Made by a program: the position numbers and the translations under genes. Below the pieces are notes generated by a model. The model worked only from the letters and a program-made list of their open reading frames with translations, had not been told where the DNA came from and did no database searches. From Corynebacterium variabile (GTDB taxonomy: Bacteria > Actinomycetota > Actinomycetes > Mycobacteriales > Mycobacteriaceae), in contig NZ_BJNT01000008.1 of the NCBI RefSeq assembly GCF_006539825.1, positions 62,001 through 126,000 on the forward strand: 64,000 bases of DNA, read 5' to 3'. Shown in pieces: positions 56,099-64,000 of the stretch (position 1 is its first letter; the number at the start of each line of letters is the position of its first letter).

Positions 56099-56312
56099 AT
56101 AAAAGATCGCCCAGACCTCGGCCGGAATCGCAGGTCAGGGTATGGTTACCTGATCTTGCCCTGGCCGACAGTGCCGTGGCGTGCAGCATCAGGACAGGTC
56201 GTCCCACCGTGCTGTCGGACAGGACACCGCAGATTGATCTCCGTCACATTTTCCGGAGCTCACCCACACCGGCCGAAGTCACCCCCGGTCGGGTTGGTCG
56301 GGCAGACGTCCC

Positions 56313-56609
56313 CTACAGATCCTCGGAGGAGAGGTAGCGGGAACGCACCGACAGCAGCTGCACCTCCGGATGCGACGCCACGAGCCGCTCCACCGCGTCC
56401 AGCACCTCGACAACATGCTCCCGGTCCCCGCTGACCACGGACACCCCGATCACCGTCCGGCGGTGCAGGTCCCGGTGATCCACCTCGGCGACCGAGATGT
56501 CGAACTTCCGGCGGATCTCCGCGACGAGCGGGCGCACCACCGAGCGCTTCTGTTTGAGGGAATGCACATCCCCGAGGAGAACATCGAGTTCACAGGTTCC
56601 GATCCACAT
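56313..56609 (-). CDS. DUF503 (YlxP-like) family protein
   Basis: This 98-residue protein of a small, widely conserved ferredoxin-like family shows WIGTCELDVLLGDVHSLKQK with RSVVRPLVAEIRRKFDISVA and EVDHRDLHRRTVIGVSVVSG. Members often lie near rbfA and infB; here it stands alone upstream of nsrR. Function is unknown, though a ribosome-related role has been proposed for relatives. ATG 56609 gives the typical start. The family call is good. Confidence 0.85.
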   Translation of the reverse strand: MWIGTCELDVLLGDVHSLKQKRSVVRPLVAEIRRKFDISVAEVDHRDLHRRTVIGVSVVSGDREHVVEVLDAVERLVASHPEVQLLSVRSRYLSSEDL

Positions 56610-56680
56610 ATGAGCGGAAAGGCTAGTGCACCCGGGCCGCCGGCGACAGACCCCCGGCAACAGACCCCTGACCGGAGAAC

Positions 56681-57094
56681 CTACGCGGGGAACCGCGGGT
56701 TCATCAGGCCGGACCCCACCGGCACATCCGCCGGATCGTCCCCCAGCGACACCTGACGGTTCTCCCCGTCGACGAACACGACCCGCGGGTTGTAGTCCTT
56801 GAGTTCCTCGGCGGTGTACTGGCCGTAGCCGATGATGATCACCAGCTCGCCGGGATGCACCAGGTGGGCGGCGGCACCGTTGATCGAGATCATCCCGCTG
56901 CCCCGCTCACCGGTGATCGCGTAGGTCGTCAGCCGGGCACCGTTGTCGACGTCGACGATGTCGATCTGCTCGCCCTCGAGAATGTCGGCGGACTCCATGA
57001 GATCGGCGTCGATCGTGCACGACCCCACGTAGTGCAGGTCGGCCTGGGTGACCGTCGCCCGGTGGATCTTGGACTTCATCATGGTTCTCAACAC
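56681..57094 (-). CDS. panD: aspartate 1-decarboxylase
   Basis: This 137-residue pro-enzyme yields beta-alanine for pantothenate. It cleaves itself before Ser25 in [12 protein letters not shown], leaving a pyruvoyl group. [20 protein letters not shown] and the catalytic [20 protein letters not shown] are complete. GTG 57094 is the start. It follows panC with a 10-bp gap on the same strand, so the two are co-transcribed. The C-terminal tail after [10 protein letters not shown] is longer than in E. coli, as usual in actinobacteria. Confidence 0.95.
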   Translation of the reverse strand: MLRTMMKSKIHRATVTQADLHYVGSCTIDADLMESADILEGEQIDIVDVDNGARLTTYAITGERGSGMISINGAAAHLVHPGELVIIIGYGQYTAEELKDYNPRVVFVDGENRQVSLGDDPADVPVGSGLMNPRFPA

Positions 57095-57104
57095 GCGGAC
57101 AACC

Positions 57105-58022
57105 TTACTGCGCTGCCGCGGCGTCGGTGGCCGCTACAGGATCGTCGCCCAGGTTCCGGAACCCGATGCCCACCGGCACACCGACGTTGTCGATCAGACG
57201 GGTCTCACCGATCTTCGCGGCGACCAGCAGTCGGGCGTCACCGGTGTCCGGGGCGTCCCCGAGGTCCGCACCGCGCAACTCCAGGTAGTCGACCTCGATC
57301 TCCGGGACGGAGGCGAGGATCGCCTGCGCGGTGGACAGTACGGCCTCGGCACCGTCCTCGGCGACATGAGCGCCGGCGGTCAGGGCGGCGGACAGGGTCA
57401 GCGCCAGCTCCCGCTCGGCCTCGGCGAGGTAGATGTTGCGCGAGGACTTCGCCAGGCCGTCGGCCTCGCGGACGATCGGCACACCGTGGACCTGCACGCC
57501 GAGGTTGAGGTCGGTCACCATCTGCTGGATCAGCACCAGCTGCTGGTAGTCCTTCTCGCCGAAGAAGGCGTCGGAGCAGTGCGTGATGTGCATGAGCTTC
57601 TGCACCACGGTGAGCATCCCCGCGAAGTGGATCGGCCGGGTACGGCCCTCGAGGATCTCGCCGACCGGGCCGGGGCGGACGGTGGTCCGCGGTCCGTTGG
57701 GGTACATCTCGCGGACGCTGGGCGCGAAGACGGCGTCCACCCCGGCGGCCTTGAGTTTCGCCACATCGGCGTCCAGCGTGCGCGGGTAGGCGTCCAGGTC
57801 CTCCCCCTCGCCGAACTGCAGCGGGTTGACGAAGATCGACACGACGACGAGCGCCCTGGGGATGCGCTGGGCGTTGCGCACCAGTGCCAGGTGGCCTTCG
57901 TGCAGGGCTCCCATGGTCGGCACAAGCACGACCGGTCGTCCGACCTTGCGGATCGCCCGGGTCAACTCCCCGATCTCCTCGATGCCGGTGTAGACCGTCG
58001 CCTCTCCGGGGGTGAAACTCAC
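57105..58022 (-). CDS. panC: pantoate-beta-alanine ligase
   Basis: This 305-residue enzyme joins pantoate and beta-alanine to make pantothenate. It has [20 protein letters not shown] with the HxGH nucleotide motif, [37 protein letters not shown] and the KMSKS-like [16 protein letters not shown]. The GTG start at 58022 gives [13 protein letters not shown]. It forms the order DUF6779-DUF2520-panC-panD on the minus strand, with 42 bp to the gene before it. panB is not nearby. Confidence 0.95.
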   Translation of the reverse strand: MSFTPGEATVYTGIEEIGELTRAIRKVGRPVVLVPTMGALHEGHLALVRNAQRIPRALVVVSIFVNPLQFGEGEDLDAYPRTLDADVAKLKAAGVDAVFAPSVREMYPNGPRTTVRPGPVGEILEGRTRPIHFAGMLTVVQKLMHITHCSDAFFGEKDYQQLVLIQQMVTDLNLGVQVHGVPIVREADGLAKSSRNIYLAEAERELALTLSAALTAGAHVAEDGAEAVLSTAQAILASVPEIEVDYLELRGADLGDAPDTGDARLLVAAKIGETRLIDNVGVPVGIGFRNLGDDPVAATDAAAAQ

Positions 58023-58064
58023 CGTTGCCGCTCCTTCGCGATCAGAATGTGATGCTGTAACGGA

Positions 58065-59000
58065 TCAATAAGGGTAGTCCCCGTCCAGCGCACGTTCCAC
58101 ATTGAGTGACCCTACGGCCCGCGCGGTGCGCAGTGCCGCCTCCCGGTAGGACGCCGCCAGCGGCTGTCCCCCGGTATCCACGGTGAGCAGTGCGTCGAGG
58201 TGGCGGAGGACGGTGGCGGCGTCATCACGGGCGGTCGGCCCGGTCAGCGCAGCCGTGCGACGGTCCAGCACTCCGGCGAGTGTCGCGGGGAGGATCCGGC
58301 GCAGCAGCACCGCCGAGTCCGGGTTCTCCGCCACCGGAACACCCGGCTGTCCTTCCCCCGGATCCGCCAACGCATGGTCCAGGATGCGTAGCGCCTCACT
58401 GACGAGGGTCACCAGATGGTTGGAGCCGTGGGCCATCGCCGCGTGGTAGAGCGTCCGATGTTCCTCGGCGACCGGAACGGCGATCCCGCCGCAGGCACCG
58501 ACGAGCAGTTCCGCGACAGCGGAGCCGGTGTCGGAGTCGGCGGTGACACCCCAGGCGCACCCGGCGAGATTGTCGGTGTCCTCCGGGCGTCCGGTGAAGG
58601 TCATGGCCGGGTGCAGCGCCAGCGGCAGTGCCCCGGTGTCCGTCACCGGTTGCAGCACCCCGCACCCCAGGGCACCGGCGGTGTGCACCACGATCTGGCC
58701 GGGGCGGGTGACCGCCGCGACTTCGTCCACGACCGAGGGCAGCTGCGGGTCAGGCACAGCGAGGATGACCAGTGCCGCACGCGCCGCATCGGCGATGTCG
58801 GTCACCGGCACACCGGGCAACCGGTCGGCGACCCTGCCGGCGGACGCCTCGGAGCGGGCGACGACGCCGTGGATGTGGTGCCCGGCCCGCTGGAGGACCG
58901 ACGCCACCGCGGTCCCCACGGAACCGGCCGAAATGACCCCGACCGACAGGCGGGGTTCCTGTCGGTCGGGGTGGGGTGCGGTGATGTCGCCTCCGGTCAC
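58065..59000 (-). CDS. Rossmann-fold DUF2520 protein beside panC
   Basis: This 311-residue NAD(P)-binding protein has a 6-phosphogluconate dehydrogenase-like layout. The nucleotide loop is VGVISAGSVGTAVASVLQRA, then LVILAVPDPQLPSVVDEVAA, HTAGALGCGVLQPV and LPLALHPAMTFTGRPEDTDN. A helical C-terminal half follows (HAAMAHGSNHLVTLVSEALR). Homologs (Rv3603c in M. tuberculosis) sit upstream of panC, and ketopantoate reductase would be the missing step of the pathway, so a reductase role in pantoate synthesis is an inference. GTG 59000 overlaps the gene before it by 4 bp (GTGA). Confidence 0.82.
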   Translation of the reverse strand: MTGGDITAPHPDRQEPRLSVGVISAGSVGTAVASVLQRAGHHIHGVVARSEASAGRVADRLPGVPVTDIADAARAALVILAVPDPQLPSVVDEVAAVTRPGQIVVHTAGALGCGVLQPVTDTGALPLALHPAMTFTGRPEDTDNLAGCAWGVTADSDTGSAVAELLVGACGGIAVPVAEEHRTLYHAAMAHGSNHLVTLVSEALRILDHALADPGEGQPGVPVAENPDSAVLLRRILPATLAGVLDRRTAALTGPTARDDAATVLRHLDALLTVDTGGQPLAASYREAALRTARAVGSLNVERALDGDYPY

Positions 59001-60115
59001 TTGGCGTTCTTCTTCAGCTGCGCCATGAGCTGTGCGACGGTGACCGAGCTGTTGCCGTCTTCGGGACGCTCGTCGGCGCGACGGCGCCCGCGGGAATCCT
59101 CCGGAGCGGCCGGGGACTCTGCCCGACGGCGACGGTGGTGACCGGCCTCCTCCTCGGGGACCTCATGGTGGCCGGCCGTCGGAGTCGTGAAGGACGGGGC
59201 GGACTCCTCCGGCTGCGCCGGTTCCGCCTGCTTCTGCTGCCGTGACGCCCAGGTCGACTCAGCAGGCTTCTCCTGCGTCGGCTCCGGAGCAGACGCCCCG
59301 GCGTCACCGCCCTTGTTGTCCCGGGTGTCCCGCGTATCCACGACCAGCGGGATCATGCTGGTCTCCTCGGAATCGGCACCGGACCAGTTCACCGCGGAGA
59401 AGGTGCCGGTGGTGAAGCCGCCACGGCGTCCACCCTGGTGGGACTCCGGCGCCTGGTGCGTCCGACCACTCTCGGAGGCAGCCGTCGGCTCCTCCTCACG
59501 CTGGAACGGCGAGCGCGAGGCGAACGGGGATGCGGCAGATGCGGTGGACGGTGAGTCGGCAGCGGCAGACTCCCCTGTTCCCCCTGCCTTCGGCGTCGCG
59601 GAATGACGCTCCAGCTCGATAATCCGCTCGGCGCGTGCGCGGACAGCCACCTGGTCCTCGGTGAGGTCCAGTCCGGACAGATCCGAGAGCTGCTCGCGGA
59701 GTGCGGCGAGCTCGAGGCGGATGGATTCCAGTGTCTCGTCGCGTCCCGTGTCCCCACGGTCGGCGTAGGACTTCTCCAGTTCCGCTTCCCGACGCCGGTG
59801 ATCGGCACGCTCGGCGTCCAGTTCGGCGACACGCCGGGCATCCCGTTCACGGTTGCGGGAGGATTCCTCCCCCAGCGCACCCGAGTACCGGGACACGAGG
59901 ACGGCGCCGATGAAGGCCGCCCACAGCGCCGCGATGACCGCGATGTTCATCCACACGTCGTTGTCGACGAAGAACATGATCACTGTCGCGAACAGTGCCA
60001 GGACGAACAGGAAGTACATCAGAAGCTTCGAGACACCACCCGGTGCCCGGGTGGGCCGTGCGCTCGACGGATCCGGGAGCCGGTGCGGATCGGGAGATGG
60101 ATACGCGGAACTCAT
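58997..60115 (-). CDS. DUF6779-like membrane protein (Rv3604c position)
   Basis: This 372-residue protein has two N-terminal helices (LLMYFLFVLALFATVIMFFV and AVIAALWAAFIGAVLVSRY), then a charged coiled coil (RNRERDARRVAELDAERADH, about residues 85-165). A disordered, Pro/Ser/Glu-rich region of some 150 residues follows, and a basic C-terminal end RRRRRAESPA with AQLMAQLKKNAK. The position first in the pan operon matches Rv3604c. Function unknown. ATG 60115 is the start; the mobile element is inserted just upstream of it. Confidence 0.75.
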   Translation of the reverse strand: MSSAYPSPDPHRLPDPSSARPTRAPGGVSKLLMYFLFVLALFATVIMFFVDNDVWMNIAVIAALWAAFIGAVLVSRYSGALGEESSRNRERDARRVAELDAERADHRRREAELEKSYADRGDTGRDETLESIRLELAALREQLSDLSGLDLTEDQVAVRARAERIIELERHSATPKAGGTGESAAADSPSTASAASPFASRSPFQREEEPTAASESGRTHQAPESHQGGRRGGFTTGTFSAVNWSGADSEETSMIPLVVDTRDTRDNKGGDAGASAPEPTQEKPAESTWASRQQKQAEPAQPEESAPSFTTPTAGHHEVPEEEAGHHRRRRAESPAAPEDSRGRRRADERPEDGNSSVTVAQLMAQLKKNAK

Positions 60116-60212
60116 GGCGCCCACACTACATAGCCAAGGCCCCGTAGTGCGTAGTCCACGCCGCTGACTGTTGTTCCATCCGGTGCCGGTAGAAGGCCCA
60201 CAGGGTGCTGCA

Positions 60213-60278
60213 GTGTCCAACTAGGCCCCTCCCGTGCCCCCGAATAGATGGACACAAAGTGGACACCTTTATGGACAC
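60213..60278. repeat. TGGACAC repeats beside the integrase end, candidate attachment region
   Basis: Three direct copies of TGGACAC lie at 60249-60255, 60260-60266 and 60272-60278 (11-12 bp apart), with an inverted copy GTGTCCA at 60213-60219. They sit between the chromosomal gene and the integrase stop. Such arrays usually bind integrase or excisionase at att ends. The core cannot be fixed without the right end of the element. Confidence 0.6.
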
Positions 60279-61415
60279 CTACACTGCCCGGAGTCGCTTC
60301 ACCGAGAATGACGCCGTGAGGTCCGGCAGGATCTCCGGGCGTGCCAGGTACGCCTTCTCCGTCACCGCGGTGGACGAGTGCCCGAGGTACCGGGACGCCG
60401 ACAGCATCCCGTGATCCCGCTCGATCCTCGTCGCAACGGTCTTTCGGAAGTCGTGGGGGGTGATGTCGTCCTCCCCGTTGCGTGCCTTCCGCAGCCGGTC
60501 CTCCACGCTCGTCACCGTCCGGTAGGTGCCCTCCCTGCTTGGGAACACGGGCTCACCGAGGAACTGGCGTGCAGGCTTGTCCCACTGCCGCTGCAGCGCA
60601 TCCAGTGCGATAGGTGCGACGGGGATGATCCGGCGAGACTTCACGGTCTTCGGACTGTCTTTCCTCGTCTTCGCATCATCGTCCATCGTCCCCGAGACAG
60701 CGACGGTTCCGGCCTCGAGATCAACGTCGCACCACCGCAGTGCCAGGACTTCACCGATGCGCATCCCGGAGCCGATACACACGTCGATGATCTCGACGAG
60801 CCCTTCCCCGCGCTTCGGGCCGGTCTTGTTGCTGCCGCACCATTCCACGAGTCGTGTGCGGTAGGTGAGGATCTCGTCGTCGGTGAGAGCCCTAACTTCC
60901 TTCTTCTCGACCTTCCTGGGCGTGGTGTCCCGCACCGGGTTTGTCGGCATGATGCCCCACTTCACCGCCAGGCTCACCGCGCCGCCGAGTGCGGCCCGCG
61001 CTGTCTTCTCCGTGCCCTGGGACAGGCTGTCGAGGAACATCTGCAGCATGGGGGTGTTCAGCTCGTTGAGGCACACATCGCCGAGTGCGGGGCGAATGTG
61101 CAGGGTGATGCATGACCGGTAGATCTTCCGGGTGCGGTCCGCCATGTCGTGATGCTCGATCCAGTAGTCCAGCAGGGCGTTGAATGTGCTGGTGGAGGTG
61201 AGCAGCCCGGTGTCGGTGGTGTCGGTGAGGTCACGGCATTTGATCTTGAGAGCGTCTATCGCCCCGGTCTTCGACTTCCCGCGGGCGCGGACACGTTTCC
61301 GTTTCCCGGACTGTAGGCGCATGCGGGTTTCGGACTGCCATACGCCGGTGGGGAGTTGGGTGGTGTTGATCTCCCCGCAGGTGCCTAGTGCAGTCGCCGG
61401 CCTACCCCTGGTCAT
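60279..61415 (-). CDS. int: tyrosine recombinase, phage-type integrase
   Basis: This 378-residue integrase has an AP2-like arm-binding N terminus (GEINTTQLPTGVWQSETRMR), a SAM-like core-binding domain (FNALLDYWIEHHDMADRTRK), and the catalytic domain. Catalytic residues are Arg in GSGMRIGEVLALRW, the HxxR in ITPHDFRKTVATRI, His in RYLGHSSTAVTEKAY and the nucleophile Tyr in that same segment. The start ATG 61415 overlaps the repressor gene by 14 bp, so the two are co-translated. It ends exactly at the last TGGACAC repeat. Confidence 0.95.
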   Translation of the reverse strand: MTRGRPATALGTCGEINTTQLPTGVWQSETRMRLQSGKRKRVRARGKSKTGAIDALKIKCRDLTDTTDTGLLTSTSTFNALLDYWIEHHDMADRTRKIYRSCITLHIRPALGDVCLNELNTPMLQMFLDSLSQGTEKTARAALGGAVSLAVKWGIMPTNPVRDTTPRKVEKKEVRALTDDEILTYRTRLVEWCGSNKTGPKRGEGLVEIIDVCIGSGMRIGEVLALRWCDVDLEAGTVAVSGTMDDDAKTRKDSPKTVKSRRIIPVAPIALDALQRQWDKPARQFLGEPVFPSREGTYRTVTSVEDRLRKARNGEDDITPHDFRKTVATRIERDHGMLSASRYLGHSSTAVTEKAYLARPEILPDLTASFSVKRLRAV

Positions 61416-61941
61416 CGCCGGCCTCGATGTCAACAGGTAGATACATCGTGTCAGCGCCGGGATCATCCTTAGGCCAATACTTCATTGTCGCCCCGATCAT
61501 CTGCAGCGTGAATGGCTTATAGCGGTCCAGAGCATCATGGGCGTCTCTAACGACAGCAGACTGCACCGCGGGGGGAACATCGTCTTCATCCAGCCGCTGC
61601 GCGAGCTCGACCGCCGCCCGGTCAGCCCCTCTCACCACTTCGGTAACTTCCCATGCCTTCCTCTTTAGGTCTTGGGCCTTTCGCCGGATCTCCGCCGCCA
61701 CCTGGTCTGCAGGCTCGCGCAGGAGCTGGTCAAGGCTGACCTTGAAGAAGTCCGCTATCGCCACGGCTTCACTGGCCTTCATGGTCTGTTCACCACTTTC
61801 AAGTCGTTGCAGGGATGTCTGGTGCAGCTCAAGCCCCGTGGTCTCTCTCATCTGCTCGATGAACTCCCTGCGGGATAGCCCGGCTGTCAGTCGTAGCGAC
61901 TTGAGGTTTTCCGGCCCGTAGGTAGTGGGATCGGTCGACAT
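61402..61941 (-). CDS. XRE-family repressor
   Basis: This 179-residue DNA-binding protein has a Cro/C1-type helix-turn-helix in NLKSLRLTAGLSRREFIEQM through LHQTSLQRLESGEQTMKASE, then a helical tail (DQVAAEIRRKAQDLKRKAWE). It is probably the immunity repressor of the element. ATG 61941 is the start. It is divergent from the excisionase-like gene at 62095, and the 153 bp between them contain TACCAC/GTGGTA boxes it could bind. Its end overlaps the integrase start. Confidence 0.85.
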   Translation of the reverse strand: MSTDPTTYGPENLKSLRLTAGLSRREFIEQMRETTGLELHQTSLQRLESGEQTMKASEAVAIADFFKVSLDQLLREPADQVAAEIRRKAQDLKRKAWEVTEVVRGADRAAVELAQRLDEDDVPPAVQSAVVRDAHDALDRYKPFTLQMIGATMKYWPKDDPGADTMYLPVDIEAGDDQG

Positions 61942-61965
61942 GCCTGACCTGCACTTTCCGCAGAC

Positions 61966-62031
61966 TACCACACAATGTGTTGCACAATCCATGTAGAGCG
62001 TGCCATAATCTGTGGTACCGCAATCGTGGTA
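61966..62031. promoter_or_regulatory. candidate repressor boxes in the divergent switch region
   Basis: TACCAC at 61966-61971 and its reverse complement GTGGTA at 62012-62017 and 62026-62031 (14 bp apart) lie between the divergent repressor and excisionase-like genes. The small palindrome ACACAATGTGT overlaps the first box. They are likely operators of the XRE repressor. Confidence 0.5.
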
Positions 62032-62094
62032 AACGTACTCTTCCAGTGTCAGCGGAGAGTCTACATCCCCTCCCCCTCCCCTTAGGAGTCTCAA

Positions 62095-62304
62095 GTGTCC
62101 GCAACCATTGACCTCGCTCGCTACAGCGACCTGCTCGGAATCGGCCGGTCCGCCACCTACAAGGCCGCAGCCAAGGGCGACCTCCCCACCCCGGTGTTCC
62201 GCATCGGTGGCCGCTACGTCGCCCCCATCGCCCCCATCGCCGAACTTCTCGGCATCACCCCCGACGAAGTCCGCGGCACCACCGACGACAAGGCGGCCGC
62301 GTGA
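62095..62304 (+). CDS. excisionase-like small helix-turn-helix protein
   Basis: This 69-residue protein starts with GTG 62095. YSDLLGIGRSATYKAAAKGD is a winged-helix/MerR-like helix-turn-helix and FRIGGRYVAPIAPIAELLGI is the wing plus next helix, the pattern of AlpA/Xis-type proteins. As the first rightward gene across from the repressor it may act as excisionase or early regulator. Confidence in fold is good; role is inferred. Confidence 0.75.
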   Translation: MSATIDLARYSDLLGIGRSATYKAAAKGDLPTPVFRIGGRYVAPIAPIAELLGITPDEVRGTTDDKAAA

Positions 62305-62390
62305 TGTCTATGGGAATGCCCTGTGAGAGCAGCTACTACGAATCAAGCCCCAAAACCTCAACGCTGAGCAGAACCAGGAGAAGTACCCCC

Positions 62391-62591
62391 ATGATCGACG
62401 CCACCACCGCGTACGCCCAGGCCGTCCTCGACCACGCCGAGGGGCGTATCTGCACCACCGCCCACGAGGAGGATCAATCGTTCCTCGCCGGCATGCTGTC
62501 CGACTTCCGGGAGGACGCCCTGCGTAGTGCTGACCGCACCACGGGGATCGACCGGAGGTTCTGGCTCACCGTGGCCGAGAAGCTCGCCTAG
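62391..62591 (+). CDS. small hypothetical protein of the element
   Basis: This 66-residue protein (MIDATTAYAQAVLDHAEGRI to TVAEKLA) has ATG 62391 behind AGGAG. Acidic and helical, with two cysteines absent or single. No family recognised. A terminator follows 19 bp after its stop. Confidence 0.6.
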   Translation: MIDATTAYAQAVLDHAEGRICTTAHEEDQSFLAGMLSDFREDALRSADRTTGIDRRFWLTVAEKLA

Positions 62592-62609
62592 ACCCCCAGA
62601 CATAAAAAG

Positions 62610-62633
62610 AACCCCGGCGACCAGACCGGGGTT
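62610..62633 (+). terminator. terminator after the first early genes
   Basis: AACCCCGG (62610-62617) pairs perfectly with CCGGGGTT (62626-62633) around an 8-nt loop; the T-rich tract ATCTTTTAT follows a few bases later. Confidence 0.7.
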
Positions 62634-62670
62634 CACAATCTTTTATCCCACGACACCATCGGAGATACCC

Positions 62671-62817
62671 GTGATTCTAACACACAACACCGACCAGGCA
62701 ACAGATGTTGACCGGCCAATCCCGTATGCCCTGAGCAGCATAGACACGCCCATACCGTTTGCAGTTGTTCCACAGAAACTCAACAACCACCACGCCGTGG
62801 GACAGTGCCACCCATGA
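62671..62817 (+). CDS. 48-residue hypothetical protein
   Basis: GTG 62671, with GGAGAT 5 bp before it, opens a frame MILTHNTDQATDVDRPIPYA that ends with a stop overlapping the next start (ATGA at 62814-62817). That coupling and the ribosome site support a real gene. No family recognised. Confidence 0.45.
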   Translation: MILTHNTDQATDVDRPIPYALSSIDTPIPFAVVPQKLNNHHAVGQCHP

Positions 62818-63002
62818 CACATGACACGTATCTCACTGCCCCCGAAGCCGGCCACGAAGTCGGAGTCCACCCCGCGACCATTAGCAGGTGGGTGAAGCGC
62901 GGACTGCTCACCGCGCACGTCGACCAGCTCGACAAGAGGCGCCGGCTCATCTCCCGATCCGAGCTCCGCGACCTCGTTGACAACCACACCCCCACGGCTT
63001 GA
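62814..63002 (+). CDS. small helix-turn-helix DNA-binding protein
   Basis: This 62-residue protein begins MTHDTYLTAPEAGHEVGVHP and has the helix-turn-helix ATISRWVKRGLLTAHVDQLD followed by RRRLISRSELRDLVD, a MerR/excisionase-type fold. It is a second candidate for excisionase or for a replication regulator. The start ATG 62814 overlaps the stop of the 48-residue gene. Confidence 0.7.
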   Translation: MTHDTYLTAPEAGHEVGVHPATISRWVKRGLLTAHVDQLDKRRRLISRSELRDLVDNHTPTA

Positions 63003-63037
63003 CCAGCGGCCACTGACACCACCACCAGGAGATTCAC

Positions 63038-63238
63038 ATGACCACCGAGAAATTTGTTCCCCCGCTCGACGTCCCCGACCGCCTCGAGGACCCCGAGGGC
63101 TACTCCCACGCCGTGCACTTCAACGCCCTCGCCCGTGCCGGTTGGGAGCGCCGAGCTGAGCGCACCCCGTCCGCCCCGAAGCCCTACGGCGGCACCCTGC
63201 AGCATCCCACCCGCATCAACCTTGACGAGGTGGCGTAG
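63038..63238 (+). CDS. small hypothetical protein of the element
   Basis: This 66-residue protein starts at ATG 63038 behind AGGAG. The sequence MTTEKFVPPLDVPDRLEDPE and NALARAGWERRAERTPSAPK is polar and lacks membrane segments. It ends 3 bp before the AAA ATPase gene and is co-transcribed with it. No family recognised. Confidence 0.6.
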   Translation: MTTEKFVPPLDVPDRLEDPEGYSHAVHFNALARAGWERRAERTPSAPKPYGGTLQHPTRINLDEVA

Positions 63239-63241
63239 GAC

Positions 63242-64000
63242 ATGACCGAGACTCTTTCCGATGCGGTGAAGAACCGTGCCGCGGAACTCATGGCCAATGA
63301 GAACATGCCGTGGGACAATGCCGTTGCCCAGGCCCAGGCCGAGCAGACCGCGGACACGCCCCGTCGCCACATCACGTTCACCCCGGCATCCAAGATCCGA
63401 ACCGCGGCAATCGACTGGCTACTCGACTGCTGGGTGCCCCGTGGGTCCGTCACACTTCTCGGCGGCAGGGAAGGAATCGGCAAGTCCACCATCGCCGTCG
63501 ACTGGGTAGCCCAGGCCACCACCGGCAAGCTCACCGGCACCCCGATGAACGTCGCCTACGTCGTCACCGAGGACAGCCGAGAGAACACCGTCGTCCCCCG
63601 ACTCAAGGCCGCTGGTGCCGACCTCGACCGGGTGCTGTTCCTCGCCGCCACGGTCCCCGACCCCGACAAGCCTGGAATCACCTACGAGTCATCCCTCGAC
63701 CTTCCCGGCGACTATCCGATCCTCAAGACGTTCATCACCGAGCAGTCCATCGGCCTTGTGGTCCTCGACGCCGCGAAGTCGGTCATGTCCTCCAAGCTCA
63801 AGGGAAATGACGACCTGGATATCCGTCGGTTCCTAGAGCCGATGCACCGTGTCGCCCAGGGCACCGGCTGCACGTTCGTGTGCCTCGTCCACTTCTCCGC
63901 GAAGAAGGGCAGTGCCGACACCGGCAACCTCATCATGGGTTCGTCGGCGTGGCAGCAGGTCGCCCGCTCCGTCGTCGCGGTTGCCGAGGACCGGGACAAC
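63242..64000 (+). CDS. RepA/DnaB-like AAA ATPase (3' end beyond window)
   Basis: The 253 visible residues contain a RecA-fold ATPase of the RepA/AAA_25 type: Walker A LLGGREGIGKSTIAVDWVA, VAYVVTEDSRENTVVPRLKA, Walker B in GLVVLDAAKSVMSS and the sensor strand CTFVCLVHFSAKKGSA, then IMGSSAWQQVARSVVAVAED. The N-terminal region before residue 55 is short and helical. Such helicases initiate replication of plasmids and integrative elements, or prime phage DNA. The start is ATG 63242. The C-terminal part is outside the window. Confidence 0.85.
   Translation, partial: MTETLSDAVKNRAAELMANENMPWDNAVAQAQAEQTADTPRRHITFTPASKIRTAAIDWLLDCWVPRGSVTLLGGREGIGKSTIAVDWVAQATTGKLTGTPMNVAYVVTEDSRENTVVPRLKAAGADLDRVLFLAATVPDPDKPGITYESSLDLPGDYPILKTFITEQSIGLVVLDAAKSVMSSKLKGNDDLDIRRFLEPMHRVAQGTGCTFVCLVHFSAKKGSADTGNLIMGSSAWQQVARSVVAVAEDRDN

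Larger units (their letters stand above)
60213..64000. mobile_element. left part of an integrated mobile genetic element
   Basis: After the conserved chromosomal block the window holds a tyrosine integrase and XRE repressor on the minus strand. Divergent from them are small helix-turn-helix and unknown genes and an AAA ATPase on the plus strand. Many very short, densely packed genes and a lysogeny-like divergent switch are typical of a prophage or integrative plasmid. No structural phage gene is visible yet. The right end is outside the window. Confidence 0.85.

Overview
The window is a high-GC actinobacterial chromosome segment, almost certainly from a Corynebacterium. The evidence is the gene content and order: phoPR, thrE, a lysine-rich small protein, otsA, a lipoprotein, otsB, an ipsA-type LacI regulator and a zinc ABC transporter, then rlmB/cysS/carD/lpqE/radA, carbonic anhydrase, mutY, clpC, lysS, panD, panC and a DUF2520 protein. 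From memory this follows the C. glutamicum order and, in its second half, M. tuberculosis Rv3579c-Rv3604c. The beta-oxidation genes, the crtBI pair and the very high GC suggest a lipid-utilising, high-GC species; the species itself cannot be read from the sequence.

Layout. 1-5.0 kb: a truncated lactate permease, then a minus-strand run purD, lipoprotein, YbjN-like protein and Nei glycosylase. 5.1-10.7 kb: HIT hydrolase, two esterases of the same fold, the PhoPR two-component system and a secreted L,D-transpeptidase. 10.7-16.5 kb: crtB-crtI, nhaA, a UMF1-type MFS permease and an acetyltransferase. 16.5-18.9 kb: a graveyard of gene fragments at the 3' side of a tRNA-Thr. 19-28 kb: thrE, the trehalose synthesis genes otsA/otsB, a LacI regulator and znuABC behind a Zur-like box. 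28-29.4 kb: two broken paralogous lipoprotein genes. 29.4-42.2 kb: old yellow enzyme, rlmB, an MFS permease, cysS, a FAH-family enzyme, a neocarzinostatin-like lipoprotein, carD, lpqE, radA, carbonic anhydrase and mutY. 42.3-52 kb: clpC, an acyl-CoA synthetase, two acyl-CoA dehydrogenases and lysS. 52-60.1 kb: two tandem paralogs of an unrecognised family, a gutted gene behind a MerR-type operator, nsrR-hmp and the pantothenate genes. 60.2-64 kb: the left part of an integrated mobile element (integrase, repressor, excisionase-like genes, AAA ATPase) that runs off the window.

Most of the window is housekeeping DNA in conserved order, with three notable absences from that order: ispD/ispF between carD and cysS, disA after radA, and lsr2 between clpC and lysS. 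The unexpected signals lie between genes. They include four long imperfect hairpins of one architecture but different sequence (6.6, 14.5, 33.6 and 47.4 kb), four loci with 10-12 bp tandem repeats, several perfect or near-perfect palindromes at promoters, the broken lipoprotein pair with in-frame TAA/TAG codons, and the tandem GH/PERC/GWNH proteins at 52-53 kb.
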